A DNA stretch of 64,000 nt from Haloarculaceae archaeon H-GB1-1 (GTDB lineage Archaea; Halobacteriota; Halobacteria; Halobacteriales; Haloarculaceae). A program made the translations under genes and the position numbers. Positions 43,277-53,804 of the stretch are shown piece by piece. Numbering within the stretch: position 1 is the stretch's first letter; each line of letters begins with the position of its first letter. Where the stretch lies: assembly GCA_029688825.1 (NCBI GenBank), contig JARUKX010000002.1, positions 1 through 64,000 of the forward strand, given 5' to 3'. The notes under the pieces are model-generated. The model made no database searches. It had not been told where the DNA came from and saw nothing but the letters and a program-made list of their open reading frames with translations.

Positions 43277-44617
43277 TTATTCTTCCGCAGTCTCCGTCTG
43301 AGATGCCTCCGGTGGCTGAATCACGAGGCGTTCGATTCGCGTGTTGTCGATAGCGTCGACGCGCAGGACGTATCCCTGCTGGTCGATTTGGTCACCGACC
43401 TCAGGTTCTCGTCCGAGCTGGCTAAAGACGAATCCGCCGATCGTCTCGACTTCGTCTGTCTCGAACGTAGCGCTGAGCCGTTCGTTCACGTCTTGAACTG
43501 GAACGCCGCCGTCGACGACGTACGTTCCGTCGTCCCGCCGCTCGATAGCGGGGCCCTGCGGTGCAGTGTCGAATTCGTCTCGGATGTCGCCGACGATCTC
43601 CTCGAGGATGTCCTCAATAGTCACGATCCCCTCGAAAACGCCCCATTCGTCGATGACGACGGCAATCTGGCCACCACCATACGTCTGAAACTCCGCGAGA
43701 ATCGCGTCGATCCGGCGCGTCTCCGGGACTACCAGGACTTCTCGTGCGAGGTCTCGTGCAGTGATTGAGTCGTGATCGGTTTCGGTTTCGCTCGCCTGGA
43801 GGATGTCTTTCGCGTGGACGAACCCAGTTGGCTGATCCCCGTCTTCGTCGAGGACGATGTATCGAGTGTAGGTCCCGCTGGCGGCAACCGCACGAAGTTC
43901 TGAAAGCGCCATCGAGGCGGACACGGTTTCCACGTCGGGGCGTGGCACCATGATCTCCCGGGCGAGCGTGTCGCCGAGGTCGAAGACGCTCTCGATCATC
44001 TCGACCTCATCAAGGTCGACGTGTCCTGTTTCCTCAGCGCGCGTGAGAATCATCAGAATCTCTTCCTCGGAATGAGTTTCTTCGCTTTCGGACGCTGGCG
44101 AGACGCCGACCAGGCTGGTGAAGTAGTTCGCGGTGCCGTTGAAAACGACGAGGCCGGGCAGGAACAGGTAGTAACAGAACTTCATGAACGGCGCAACGAG
44201 GAGCGCCACCCGTTCGGCCTCCTGGATAGCAAAGGTCTTCGGTGCGAGTTCGCCGAACACGACGTGGAGAAACGTGATGAAGCCGAATCCCAGCGCGAAC
44301 GCCACCAGATGAATCACGCCTGCAGGTAGCAGTTCCCCGAGAATGGGTTCGATGAGTGCTGCGACAGCCGGCTCACCGATCCACCCGAGGCCGAGTGAGG
44401 AGAGTGTAATCCCGAGCTGGCTGACAGCGAGATAACCGTCGAGGTTCTCGATGGCATCCTGTACCAGTCCTGCACCGGGTTTCCCGCGGTCGACGAGTGC
44501 GTTCACCCGAGTTGGCCGGATTTTTACGAATGCGAATTCGGCGGCGACGAACACCCCATTCATGACCACGAGGAAGAACGCGAGGAACAACCCACCGATA
44601 GAGATCAACTCGACCAT
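43277..44617 (-). CDS. CNNM/CorC-type ion transport protein (hemolysin family)
   Basis: 446 residues. DUF21 membrane domain (about 1-190; AAEFAFVKIRPTRVNALVDRG, ENLDGYLAVSQLGITLSSLGLGWIGEPAV), CBS pair (about 205-335) and a CorC_HlyC domain (about 350-430; PAIERRDDGTYVVDGGVPVQDVNERL). Archaeal and bacterial CNNM/CorC proteins transport Mg2+ with Na+, controlled by ATP-Mg binding to CBS. In this island it sits with MgtE, suggesting opposing magnesium fluxes. Confidence 0.85.
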   Translation of the reverse strand: MVELISIGGLFLAFFLVVMNGVFVAAEFAFVKIRPTRVNALVDRGKPGAGLVQDAIENLDGYLAVSQLGITLSSLGLGWIGEPAVAALIEPILGELLPAGVIHLVAFALGFGFITFLHVVFGELAPKTFAIQEAERVALLVAPFMKFCYYLFLPGLVVFNGTANYFTSLVGVSPASESEETHSEEEILMILTRAEETGHVDLDEVEMIESVFDLGDTLAREIMVPRPDVETVSASMALSELRAVAASGTYTRYIVLDEDGDQPTGFVHAKDILQASETETDHDSITARDLAREVLVVPETRRIDAILAEFQTYGGGQIAVVIDEWGVFEGIVTIEDILEEIVGDIRDEFDTAPQGPAIERRDDGTYVVDGGVPVQDVNERLSATFETDEVETIGGFVFSQLGREPEVGDQIDQQGYVLRVDAIDNTRIERLVIQPPEASQTETAEE

Positions 44618-44703
44618 ACACCGGTATTGGCGTGTGGGGGCCTTGTAGGGGGCGGCTGCGGTCGCGCCGCCTTAGCGCACGTCGCAGTCGTGATTCTGTC
44701 TCA

Positions 44704-46680
44704 TCATAGCCCCCAGAAGAACGCGATGCCGGCCGTCGTGACGACGGTCAGGATGAGCTGGAGCGGCGCACCGACGCGCGCGAAGTCAGTGAACTTGTAG
44801 CCGCCAGGCCCATAGACCATGAGATTCGTCTGGTAGCCCACTGGGCTGAGCAGGGGCGTGCTGGCGGCGAACGTTACTGCAAGGGCGAACGCGAAGGCGT
44901 TGACGCCGAGTTGCCCCGCGACCTCGACAGCGATTGGAAGCATCAACACGACGCTCGCGTTGTTGCTCACCATCTCCGTGATGATCGCGGTGCCGATGTA
45001 GAACGTCGCGAGCATCGCAATCGGTGTGAGGACGGCGCTCCCGGCCACGATGCCTGTCGCGATTAGGTCCGCCGTTCCGGACGCCTCGAACGCGATGCCG
45101 AGAGGGATGACGCCCGCGATCAGGAAGATAACATCCCAGTCGACGGCCTCGTAGGCGTCTGCGGGTCGGAGAATGCCCGAAAAGAGCATCGCGACGACGC
45201 CGGCGAGCGCGCTGACCATGATCGGGAGATACTCGAGTGCGGCCAGTCCGACGACGCCGGCAACGATGCCTAGTGCGATGGGGATCTGTGTCCGGTCGAA
45301 GTCCTCCCAGCGTCTGTCACTGGAGACGACGATATTGTTGTCCGCCCGGAGTCGGTCGAGAACGTCTTCGCTCGTCTGGACGAGCAACACGTCACCGCCC
45401 TGGAGGCGCACGTCCCGGAGGCGCTGACGAATCACCTCGTTCCCCCGGCGGACAGCAAGCACGGTCGCGTCGTAGTTTCGCTCGAATCCCGCGACGCCGT
45501 TTCGTCTGTTCAACCACGTCCCGGGGAGCAACACGATCTCCGTGAGTGAAACTTCGTCCTCGGCTTCCTCCGCGTTTTCCGTGCTCTCGTCGTCGTTCGT
45601 GGCCGGATTGGGTGTCGCCGACGGTCGGTTCCACGCGTGGTCTTCGGGTACGAATCCGTCGGGGAGTGGTTCGTCCCCGTCCGCTGCGGCGTCGAGGAGT
45701 TCCGGCAGAAAATCGAGGTGCTCGTCCCCGATGACCTGTTCGAGCGTCTCCTGGCTCGCTCTGACCGAGAGGACGTCGCCGGCGCGGATCCGCTCGCTGG
45801 AAAGGCCGCGAACGATGCTGCGGCCGTTGCGCACGATCTCGAACACGTCCAGGTCAAGGTCGCCGCGCCGCACCTCTCGCACCTGCGACCCGACGAGGTC
45901 GGAATTCTCGTGGACGACGACGTCGGTCAAGTAGTCAGCCATGCCGAATTGGTCCGTGGGAGTCCCCTCGGCCGCGATTCGGGCTGGCGTGAGATACCGA
46001 CCGACCGTCAGGAGGTACAGTATGCCGACGGCCAGCACGACGGCGCCAAGCTGCGTGAACTCGAACAGCGAGAACGGTTCCGCGGTCGGGCCACCGACCT
46101 GCGCCCAGATCTGGCTCGCGAGCAGGTTCGTCGACGTGCCGATGACGGTGAGCATCCCGCCCAGCATCGCGGCGAAGGAGAGGGGGATCAGCAGCTTCGA
46201 CGGCGAGGTGCCGGTCTTTCGGGCGAGGTTCGTGACGGCCGGGATGAGTACTGCGACGATGGGCGTGTTGTTGACGAAACCCGCCGACGGGCCAGCTAGT
46301 CCGACCGTCGCGAGGAGTTGGCGGAATTCGCTGTCGCCCGCGAATGTCTCCATCTTCCGCGTGAGTATCTGGATGACGCCGGTTTGTCGCACCCCTTCAC
46401 TCAGGATGAACATCGCCAGCACGGTGAGCGTCGCAGGGTTCGAGAAGCCCGAGACGCCTTCCTCGGGGGAGACGCCCGTCCACGGCCCGAGGAGGATCAA
46501 CACGACCATCAGGGCGATCGCGGTGGTGTCGATCGAAACCGGCTGGAAGATGAACAGGACGAGCGCGACGACGACGACCGCAAGAACCACGAGTACGTCG
46601 ACAGAGACCGGCAGCTGCACGGGAAACTGCTGGAGTAGTGCTAGCGGTGCCAGTACGGGTTCGTAGGGTACGGTCGTCAC
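44704..46680 (-). CDS. SLC13-type permease with two RCK_C domains (1)
   Basis: 658 residues. Membrane halves at about 25-225 and 480-658, with NNTPIVAVLIPA and NNASVVLMLPIAVEV, each the tip-loop signature of the ion-transporter superfamily. Between them lie two RCK_C/TrkA_C domains (EVRRGDLDLDVFEIVRNGRSIV, ERNYDATVLAVRRGNEVIRQRL), each ending in AGDVLSVRA / GGDVLLVQT. The substrate is unknown (anions or dicarboxylates in relatives). The protein at 55418-57424 is a close paralogue, almost identical over the last 45 residues. Confidence 0.85.
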   Translation of the reverse strand: MTTVPYEPVLAPLALLQQFPVQLPVSVDVLVVLAVVVVALVLFIFQPVSIDTTAIALMVVLILLGPWTGVSPEEGVSGFSNPATLTVLAMFILSEGVRQTGVIQILTRKMETFAGDSEFRQLLATVGLAGPSAGFVNNTPIVAVLIPAVTNLARKTGTSPSKLLIPLSFAAMLGGMLTVIGTSTNLLASQIWAQVGGPTAEPFSLFEFTQLGAVVLAVGILYLLTVGRYLTPARIAAEGTPTDQFGMADYLTDVVVHENSDLVGSQVREVRRGDLDLDVFEIVRNGRSIVRGLSSERIRAGDVLSVRASQETLEQVIGDEHLDFLPELLDAAADGDEPLPDGFVPEDHAWNRPSATPNPATNDDESTENAEEAEDEVSLTEIVLLPGTWLNRRNGVAGFERNYDATVLAVRRGNEVIRQRLRDVRLQGGDVLLVQTSEDVLDRLRADNNIVVSSDRRWEDFDRTQIPIALGIVAGVVGLAALEYLPIMVSALAGVVAMLFSGILRPADAYEAVDWDVIFLIAGVIPLGIAFEASGTADLIATGIVAGSAVLTPIAMLATFYIGTAIITEMVSNNASVVLMLPIAVEVAGQLGVNAFAFALAVTFAASTPLLSPVGYQTNLMVYGPGGYKFTDFARVGAPLQLILTVVTTAGIAFFWGL

Positions 46681-46919
46681 GAATCAACCGGGAGTAAATT
46701 CTTGCGATGGCGACATAGTAGTACGGTTCTCGGCTCTCCACCCTCGGTGTTCGGTTAACACGGGCAGAAGTATGTTGGTCCGTTACTCAGCGTCCTATAC
46801 AACAATTTCTCCATTCACGGCCGTACCTGGACACGGGATGTCTGGATTCTCGCCACCGTTCTGGTTTCGTGCCCGGACATCACCGGTAACTCACACCGCC
46901 TTTTTTACTGTTATCGACC

Positions 46920-49688
46920 ATGGCTACTCACAGGGACTTCTCCTCTGGAATGGACGAACACCCGATTCAAACGCCGTGGGCGAAATCGTCTGATGAGATC
47001 ATCGCGCATTACGAGGTTTCTGTAGACGAGGGACTGAGCGAGGACGAAGCCGAAACACGGCGTGAACGGGTCGGCCCGAATGCGTTGCGCGAAGCCGAAC
47101 AGCGGGGCTGGTTGGGGGTTCTGGTTGACCAGTTCAAGAGCTTCATCGTCCTGTTGCTGGCGGTGGCAGGGGTAGCAGCCTTCGCACTGAACGAGAACGT
47201 CGAGGGTGTCGCCATCTTCGTCGTGCTCCTCATCAACGGGCTCATCGGGTTCGTCACCGAGATGCGGGCCATCAAGTCGATGGAGGGCCTCCAGGAGATG
47301 ACGGAAATCGAGGCTCGCGTTCGCCGGGAGGGAGAGGTCGAGGAAGTCCCCGCGGAAGACCTGGTGCCGGGAGACGTCGTGCTCCTCAACGCCGGGAACG
47401 TCGTTCCGGCCGACCTTCGAGTGATCGAGCCCTCCAAGCTCCAGGCCGACGAGTCGGCGCTCACCGGCGAGTCCGTTCCCGTCGGAAAGACGAGCGACGT
47501 CCTCGAGGAAGACGTGCCCCTCGCCGAGCGGGAGAATATGCTCTACAAGGGGACGAGCGTGACGCGGGGGACTGCGGAAGCGATCGTCGTGTCCACGGGA
47601 ATGGACACGGAACTGGGCAAGATTTCGGCGTCGCTGCAGGGAGAAGCCGAGGAGAAGACGCCGCTCCAGCAGAAGCTCGACGAACTCGGGCGGAAGCTCG
47701 TTCCGTTCCTGCTCGTCGTGGCCGCGATCGTCTTCATCTCGGGGTGGCTCAGGGGCCAGGATCTGTACCTGATGGTCGAGACGGCCATCGCCCTGGCCAT
47801 CGCGACCGTCCCGGAGGGGCTTCCGGTCGTCGCCACGCTCGTGCTCGCGCGTGGGATGTGGCGGATGGCGGACCGCAACGCTCTGATCAACAACCTCGCC
47901 TCCGTCGAGACGCTGGGTTCGACGAACGTCATCTGTACCGACAAGACGGGCACGCTGACGGAGAACAAGATGACCGTCAGCGAGTACGAACTGGCCAATG
48001 GCTCTGTCGCCGTCACCGGAACAGGACTCGACACAGAGGGGGCGTTTCAGCATGGTGATGAAGAGCGGGATGGGCCACGGGACCCTGCCCTGCAGGAAGC
48101 GCTGGAGGTGGGCGTTCTCTGTAACAACGCCTCCGTGACCGAGGAGGATGGCGAGACGGCCGTGACGGGTGATCCGACGGAAGCTGCCCTCCTGATAGCG
48201 GGATTGAAGGGCGGCGTCGATCGGAACGAACTCCTCGAGTCGATGCCCGAAGCTCGTGAGGTGTCCTTCGACCCGTCCGTCAAGATGATGGCGACCTACC
48301 ACGAGCTGAACGGAAGCTACAAGCTCGCCGTGAAAGGTGCGCCCGAGGCGGTCGTCGAGTCGTCGACCCGGCTGGTAACGGATGACGGCACCGACCCCCT
48401 CTCGGAAGATGACAAAGAAGAGTGGATTCAGAAGAGCGAGACCATGGCCGAAGACGGATTGCGGGTTCTCGCTCTCGCCAGGAAGGACGTCGAGAGTACG
48501 GACACCTCGCCGTACGAGGACCTGTCGCTGCTCGGGCTCGTTGCGATGATCGATCCACCACGCGAGGAGGTCAAATCGACCATTAAGAACTGTCTGGACG
48601 CGGGGTTGCGAATTGTCATGGTGACCGGTGACCACCCCGGGACGGCCAGAAACATCGCCCGGAGTGTCGGGTTGATGGACTCAGAGGACGACGAGGTCAT
48701 CCAGGGGAGCGAACTCGACGACCCCGAGAACCTGTCCCGGGACGAGATGGAGCGGTTCACGAACGCGTCGGTCTTTGCGCGCGTCGCTCCGGAGAACAAG
48801 CTCGACCTGATCGGAATTCACCAGGCAGTCGGGTCGATCGTGGCCATGACCGGTGACGGGGTCAACGACGCGCCGGCGCTGAAGCGGGCCGACATCGGCG
48901 TTGCTATGGGTCAGCGGGGAACACAGGTGGCCCAGGAGGCGTCGGACATGATCCTCCGGGACGACAACTTCACGAGTATCTATCACGCCATCAGGGAGGG
49001 GCGGATCATCTTCCGGAACATCCGGAAATTCGTGTTGTATCTCATGTCCTGCAACCTCAGCGAACTGCTGGCCATTCTGATCGCTGCACTGCTGGGCTTT
49101 CCACTACCGCTGCTCCCCCTTCAGATCCTCTTTCTCAACGTCGTGACTGACATCTTCCCGGCGTTTGCACTGGGGGCGTGCGGGGGCAGCAAGGATATCA
49201 TGAACACGCCACCGAGGGATCCCGACGAGCCGATCCTGACCCGCACGCACTGGACCGAACTGGGGCTTTACGGAACCATGATCGCAGTCGCGACTGTCGG
49301 CGCGTTTGTGATCGGGGGCAGCATGTACGCCGGCGGCATGGGGACCGAAGAGGTCGTCACCATGTCGTTCCTCACGCTGGCGTTCGCTCAGCTCTGGCAC
49401 GTGTTCAACATGCGAGAGCTCGCGTCCGGCATCGTGCGCAACGAAGTCACCGAGAACGCGTACGTCTGGGGTGCCCTCGGCCTGTCTGCTCTGCTGGTGA
49501 TTGGCACCGTCTACCTACCGGGGGTTTCGCTGGCACTGAACACTGCACCCATCGGTCTCGAGAGCTGGCTGGTGGTGCTCGGAATGAGCTTGCTCCCCCT
49601 CGGCGCCGGACAGGTCGTTCTGGAGTTTCGCCGCCGGTTCGGGACTCCGAAGTGGGGGACACGACTCGAAGATCTGTTGTTTGACTGA
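46920..49688 (+). CDS. P2-type cation-transporting ATPase B
   Basis: 922 residues. Actuator TGES, ATVPEGLPVVATL in M4, TDKTGTLTENKMTV, MVTGDHPGTA and TGDGVNDAPAL are all present. M5 reads LMSCNLSELL and M6 LNVVTDIFPAFAL, so the Asn, Glu, Asn and Asp calcium-site positions of SERCA are retained, unlike ATPase A. A calcium (or Ca/Mn) exporter is the best guess. It is convergent with the AI-2E-like gene. A TTTTTT run just before the start may belong to the promoter. Confidence 0.85.
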   Translation: MATHRDFSSGMDEHPIQTPWAKSSDEIIAHYEVSVDEGLSEDEAETRRERVGPNALREAEQRGWLGVLVDQFKSFIVLLLAVAGVAAFALNENVEGVAIFVVLLINGLIGFVTEMRAIKSMEGLQEMTEIEARVRREGEVEEVPAEDLVPGDVVLLNAGNVVPADLRVIEPSKLQADESALTGESVPVGKTSDVLEEDVPLAERENMLYKGTSVTRGTAEAIVVSTGMDTELGKISASLQGEAEEKTPLQQKLDELGRKLVPFLLVVAAIVFISGWLRGQDLYLMVETAIALAIATVPEGLPVVATLVLARGMWRMADRNALINNLASVETLGSTNVICTDKTGTLTENKMTVSEYELANGSVAVTGTGLDTEGAFQHGDEERDGPRDPALQEALEVGVLCNNASVTEEDGETAVTGDPTEAALLIAGLKGGVDRNELLESMPEAREVSFDPSVKMMATYHELNGSYKLAVKGAPEAVVESSTRLVTDDGTDPLSEDDKEEWIQKSETMAEDGLRVLALARKDVESTDTSPYEDLSLLGLVAMIDPPREEVKSTIKNCLDAGLRIVMVTGDHPGTARNIARSVGLMDSEDDEVIQGSELDDPENLSRDEMERFTNASVFARVAPENKLDLIGIHQAVGSIVAMTGDGVNDAPALKRADIGVAMGQRGTQVAQEASDMILRDDNFTSIYHAIREGRIIFRNIRKFVLYLMSCNLSELLAILIAALLGFPLPLLPLQILFLNVVTDIFPAFALGACGGSKDIMNTPPRDPDEPILTRTHWTELGLYGTMIAVATVGAFVIGGSMYAGGMGTEEVVTMSFLTLAFAQLWHVFNMRELASGIVRNEVTENAYVWGALGLSALLVIGTVYLPGVSLALNTAPIGLESWLVVLGMSLLPLGAGQVVLEFRRRFGTPKWGTRLEDLLFD

Positions 49689-49702
49689 TTACGACCGGTT
49701 GG

Positions 49703-50746
49703 TCAGCCGATGTCGCGCTCGTCGAGCTGGGACCAATTATCCAAGCCGACGCGGAGAGCGGCTTTGAGTGCGCCGAGGACGACGGGGCCGAAGAACAGTC
49801 CCATTATCCCGAATGCGTACGCCCCACCGAGGATACCGAGGAGGATGACGGCGGGATTGAGCTTCGCGTACCTGTCGACGGCGAATGGACGGAGATAGTC
49901 GTCGGTGAGTCCAACCACGATGACGCTGTAGACGAATAATCCGACGGCGAGTAGCGGTTCGTTCGTGAGATACAGGTAGACCACCGCTCCACCCCAGACG
50001 GGGATCGCACCGACGAGCGGCACCATCGCGAGAACCATCATGACGACCGTCCAGAACACGGCATTAGGGATGCCAGTGGCGACAAGTCCGACTCCGGCGA
50101 CGGCCCCCTGGACGATGGCGACGGAGACGTGTCCGAAGATAACGCCCCACATCACGTCGTTGATCTCGCCGTAGAGGTCGCGCTGGATGTCCATTGGGAG
50201 CGGGACCGTTTGGTGGAGCCAGTTGACCAAGTCATCGCCGTCTTTGAGAAGGTAGTAGACGAGAAAGAGCGCTAACGCGATCCCGATGAGGTGGAAGGTG
50301 ATCGTACCGAACGCTTGGGTCGACCGTTCGAATACGATCGTCCCGATTTCTCGCCCTGAGCTGACGAGTTCGCCGGCGATATCGACCTCTTGCCCGGTGA
50401 GTTCCTCAATCCGGGATTCGACCACTTCGATCTGGCCCGAGTCAGTGTCTAAGCCTTGCAGAATCCGGTCGGCACCGTTCACGACCGTCGCGAGGATCAC
50501 CACGAACGGTGCAACGAATCCGGCAACTGCCAGGATCACGAGCGAGAGTGCGGCGACCATCGGCGATACGTACGCTTCGAGACGGATATGCAGCGGATAG
50601 AGCACGTAGGCGAGGAGGACGGCACCGAGGACGTACTGGAGAAACGGCTGGATCAGCATGGTCGATAGCACGAGGAGGGTGACGATGAGGGCGAGGACAA
50701 ACCCCTTGCTGAGGTTCACAACTGCGAATTTGTCGAGCAATGGCAA
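49703..50746 (-). CDS. AI-2E-family transporter
   Basis: 347 residues with about eight helices. VWGVIFGHVSVAIVQGAVAGVGL-type and VPLVGAIPVWGGAVVYLY, followed by LTDDYLRPFAVDRYAKLNPAVILLGILGG, are the hallmark segments of the AI-2E (TqsA/PerM) family. Known members include autoinducer exporters and Na+/H+ antiporters. In this ion-rich island, Na+/H+ exchange is more likely than quorum signalling. Confidence 0.8.
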   Translation of the reverse strand: MPLLDKFAVVNLSKGFVLALIVTLLVLSTMLIQPFLQYVLGAVLLAYVLYPLHIRLEAYVSPMVAALSLVILAVAGFVAPFVVILATVVNGADRILQGLDTDSGQIEVVESRIEELTGQEVDIAGELVSSGREIGTIVFERSTQAFGTITFHLIGIALALFLVYYLLKDGDDLVNWLHQTVPLPMDIQRDLYGEINDVMWGVIFGHVSVAIVQGAVAGVGLVATGIPNAVFWTVVMMVLAMVPLVGAIPVWGGAVVYLYLTNEPLLAVGLFVYSVIVVGLTDDYLRPFAVDRYAKLNPAVILLGILGGAYAFGIMGLFFGPVVLGALKAALRVGLDNWSQLDERDIG

Positions 50747-50874
50747 AAAGATTCGATATCATCACAGCTGTAGACCACTTTGACTGCCATCGACTGCCAG
50801 GGTTATTCGGACCCGAATCAAAGTCAGTCGGCCACAGCCCCACTTATCCGTCTGGGTCGCCAACGAGATACCGT

Positions 50875-51165
50875 ATGCCCGAAGAAGTCCTCTTTCAGTC
50901 AGAGGGATCCCAAAGTCGAGCGGAGATTGCATCGTATCTTCGTCGAGTCGCAGACAAACTCGATGCCGGTGACGATATCACCCTGACCGCCGGCGAACAG
51001 TCGGTGACAATGTCACCCCTTGCCCAACCGACCTTCGAGGTGAAAGCCGAGCGCGAGGGACCGACCGATAGTCCTGGTGAGCTGAGTATCGAGTTCGAGA
51101 TCGAGTGGGCTGAAGATGGAGACGTCGGAAACGGTGAAAGCGGTGGTGGGTTGGAAATCGAGTGA
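50875..51165 (+). CDS. Amphi-Trp domain protein
   Basis: 96 residues from MPEEVLFQSEG. EIASYLRRVADKLDAGDDITLTAGEQSVTMSPLAQPTFEVKAERE is the amphi-Trp domain, a small beta-rich fold widespread in haloarchaea and of unknown role. The tail is Gly/Glu-rich. A TATA-like TTATCC lies about 30 bases upstream, suggesting a leaderless message. A broken second copy is at 59182-59463. Confidence 0.75.
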   Translation: MPEEVLFQSEGSQSRAEIASYLRRVADKLDAGDDITLTAGEQSVTMSPLAQPTFEVKAEREGPTDSPGELSIEFEIEWAEDGDVGNGESGGGLEIE

Positions 51166-51403
51166 AGCCGGTCCTCTATGGGGACCGATATTCTGCAGTG
51201 GTGATTGTCGAAATAAACACATCTCGGATGGATCAATCTCCGGTCTCTAGCGTCGAGTGGCCCTCCCAGTTGGGTTTGACGTCCACGACAGACAGCGTGC
51301 ACGATAACGACTTGCCCATTCTGCTAGTGTTATCGTCTCGCTCTCGGGGGTATCACCCACATTCTTTTCGAGCAACCACGGCAGTGTACTGCCAGATAGG
51401 GGA

Positions 51404-51410
51404 CTATTTA
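51404..51410 (+). promoter_or_regulatory. TATA-like box for the DUF389 gene
   Basis: TATTTAT, with its first base 32 bases before the ATG at 51436. The remaining part of the gap back to 51166 shows no gene. Confidence 0.4.
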
Positions 51411-51435
51411 TCCTGTCGGGTGAATTCTAGAATCC

Positions 51436-52737
51436 ATGGCTCGGCTCGTTTTTGTGACTGTCCCAGCAGGGAAGCGGGACGCTGTTCTCGATGTTTTGGA
51501 CGATGAAGGAATTAATTATACACTCACTGATGAGACGAGCAACCGCGAATACACCTGTGCCGTTCATTTTCCGCTCCCGACGAATGCTGTCGAACCCATT
51601 CTGGATCGTCTCCGGGAAACGGGCATAAACGACGACGCGATTACAGTGACGGTCGAGACGCAAACCGTCGTTTCACGAAATTACGACCAAATCGAGGAAC
51701 GATTTACAGAAGACGAAGACAGTCCAGAGCAGATCGCACGCGAAGAACTCCAAAGCGCTGCTGACGATCTCGTCCCTGCGTCCTTGCCGATATATGCTGC
51801 CATGACTATCGTGAGTGCGATTATTGCGACGGCAGGACTGCTTCTGGATTCTGCTGCGGTCGTCGTCGGGTCTATGGTGATCGCACCGCTCATTGGCCCC
51901 GCAATGGCCGCAAGTGTCGGTACCGTGTTTCGGGATCGTGATCTCTTTCGAGACGGTGTCAAGCTGCAGATCATCGGGGCCACCCTCACGATCTTGAGTG
52001 CGGCTCTGTTTGCGATACTCATCAGAACTGGGAATCTCGTCCCACCAGGATTGGATATTCTGTCTATCTCGCAAATCCGGGAACGGTTTCGGCCGGATGT
52101 CCTGTCACTCGTGGTTGCCCTCGGATCCGGTGCCGCTGGTGTGATTAGTCTTGCTTCGGGGGTTTCGACAGCACTAGTCGGCGTCATGATCGCAGTGGCA
52201 CTCGTCCCCCCCGCAGCGACGGTCGGTATCGCCATCGCGTGGGGGAATACGGCACTCGCCGTGGGCTCCGGCGTGTTGCTCCTCGTTAACCTTCTGTCGA
52301 TCAATCTCGCCGCACTCCTTGTGCTCTGGTATATGGGATACCGACCTGAGAAATGGTTCCGTATGGAGCAGACCAGAAAGACATTTGTCAAGCGCGTCGG
52401 CGTTCTCCTGATTAGTATTCTGATCCTTTCTGCATTTCTCGGAACTGTTACGTTCTCCTCGTATCAGACTGCCACTTCCGAGCAATCGATTGAAAATGAT
52501 ATCCAATCAATTCTCGATGAACCGGTTTATTCAGAGTTCGTTCTACTCGAAGTCCAGTTCGAATATTCGGAGAATCTCCTCGCTCAGCGTCCCTCCGAGG
52601 TAACCATCTTGATCGGTGCTCCTCGAGGAGAAGCCCCGCCAGAACTGGGAGATCGGTTGAACACCCGTATTGATGAGATTGCAGGCCGCAACGTAGCTGT
52701 ACAGGTTCGATACCTAACCGTTCAAGAACCGGAGTAG
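51436..52737 (+). CDS. DUF389 family membrane protein
   Basis: 433 residues. A small N-terminal ACT-like domain (about 1-75), then membrane core with SIIAT-like ASLPIYAAMTIVSAIIATAGLL, SAAVVVGSMVIAPLIGPAMA and SLASGVSTALVGVMIAVALVPPAATVGIAIAWG, which are the diagnostic DUF389/TIGR00341 segments. About six to seven helices and a C-terminal soluble domain (about 345-433). Function is unknown. It is followed by a tandem UspA gene 61 bases downstream on the same strand, a recurrent neighbour type in this window. Confidence 0.85.
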   Translation: MARLVFVTVPAGKRDAVLDVLDDEGINYTLTDETSNREYTCAVHFPLPTNAVEPILDRLRETGINDDAITVTVETQTVVSRNYDQIEERFTEDEDSPEQIAREELQSAADDLVPASLPIYAAMTIVSAIIATAGLLLDSAAVVVGSMVIAPLIGPAMAASVGTVFRDRDLFRDGVKLQIIGATLTILSAALFAILIRTGNLVPPGLDILSISQIRERFRPDVLSLVVALGSGAAGVISLASGVSTALVGVMIAVALVPPAATVGIAIAWGNTALAVGSGVLLLVNLLSINLAALLVLWYMGYRPEKWFRMEQTRKTFVKRVGVLLISILILSAFLGTVTFSSYQTATSEQSIENDIQSILDEPVYSEFVLLEVQFEYSENLLAQRPSEVTILIGAPRGEAPPELGDRLNTRIDEIAGRNVAVQVRYLTVQEPE

Positions 52738-52798
52738 TGCCGGGGGTAGGGTAACCGTTTATCTCAACAAAGTCCAATAGCCCAATTAGATAAAATTC

Positions 52799-53656
52799 AT
52801 GTACAAACGCATTCTACTACCGACTGACGGCAGTGAAGCCTCGTCAATCGCAGCTGAAGCAGCTGTTTCACTCGCCGATCAGTTTGATGCGGAACTACAC
52901 GTGATTCACGTCCTTGAACACGACCAAACCTCCACTGATGCTGATGGTGACAATACCACCGCCCGATATGGCGAGGAAGCAGTCCAAGCGGCTATCGAAT
53001 TGGCTGCTTCTTCTGATGTCAAGGCTACGAGGGCGGTCATTGAAAAGACAAAATCAATTCATCGAGAGATCCTCACCTACACAGACAAACACGGTATAGA
53101 CTGTATTGTTATGGGAACCCGGGGTAGGGGTGGACTCAGCCTCAGTCGGGCTGTCCTCGGGAGCGTCGCGGAACTAACCCTACGCGAGTCTCCCGTACCA
53201 GTCATGACTGTTCACGAGGAGACGGTTGTCGATGCAGACATCAATTCAGTACTCGCTCCAACTGATGGGAGCGAGTGTGCACATACTGCTGTTGAACATG
53301 CGGGTGAACTGGCGAGATCTGTCGACGCGACACTGCATATCATCTACGTCGCTGAGATAGGACAGGTAATCGACGGCGAGAGAGCCGAGAGGCTACGAGA
53401 AGCGCTTGAAGAAATCGGGGAGAAGGCGTTAGACCTCGCCCTTGAGAAGGTCCAGTCGTCGACGTACTTGCCGACTGAAACCTCGGTATTGAATGGCCGA
53501 CCCTATCTCGAAATTACCAGATATGCTGAGGAGAACGATATCGATTGTATCGTAATGGGGACTCACGGTCGAAAGGGTATACGTCGGTTCCTCCTCGGTA
53601 GTGTTACCGAACGTGTAATTCGTCGGGCTGATGTACCTGTTATCTCGGTGAAATAG
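52799..53656 (+). CDS. Tandem universal stress protein
   Basis: 285 residues. VMGTRGRGGLSLSRAVLGSVAEL and VMGTHGRKGIRRFLLGSVTERVI are the ATP loops of the two domains. Codon use is more AT-rich than in the neighbouring genes. An IS5-type element is inserted exactly at the end of this gene: the TAG stop is the last base before the 8-bp target duplication. Confidence 0.85.
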   Translation: MYKRILLPTDGSEASSIAAEAAVSLADQFDAELHVIHVLEHDQTSTDADGDNTTARYGEEAVQAAIELAASSDVKATRAVIEKTKSIHREILTYTDKHGIDCIVMGTRGRGGLSLSRAVLGSVAELTLRESPVPVMTVHEETVVDADINSVLAPTDGSECAHTAVEHAGELARSVDATLHIIYVAEIGQVIDGERAERLREALEEIGEKALDLALEKVQSSTYLPTETSVLNGRPYLEITRYAEENDIDCIVMGTHGRKGIRRFLLGSVTERVIRRADVPVISVK

Positions 53657-53664
53657 GTTTTCCA
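53657..53664 (+). repeat. Target-site duplication, left
   Basis: GTTTTCCA, repeated at 55366-55373 directly after the right terminal repeat. The pair defines a recent insertion of eight-base duplication type. Confidence 0.75.
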
Positions 53665-53804
53665 GGCTCTGTTGAAATCCTACTGATTCGACATTTTCTC
53701 GCTGAAACAGCTGTTGGGTAGAACTGCAAATAGAATAGTCGTTTCAACGGAGGACAATATGAAACAACCGTCAGAGACAAGCCGACTATTCAATTGTGGC
53801 CAAG

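Noticed and set aside
46911-48635. 574-codon open frame antisense to ATPase B
   Set aside because: Shadow frame of a well-supported P-type ATPase.
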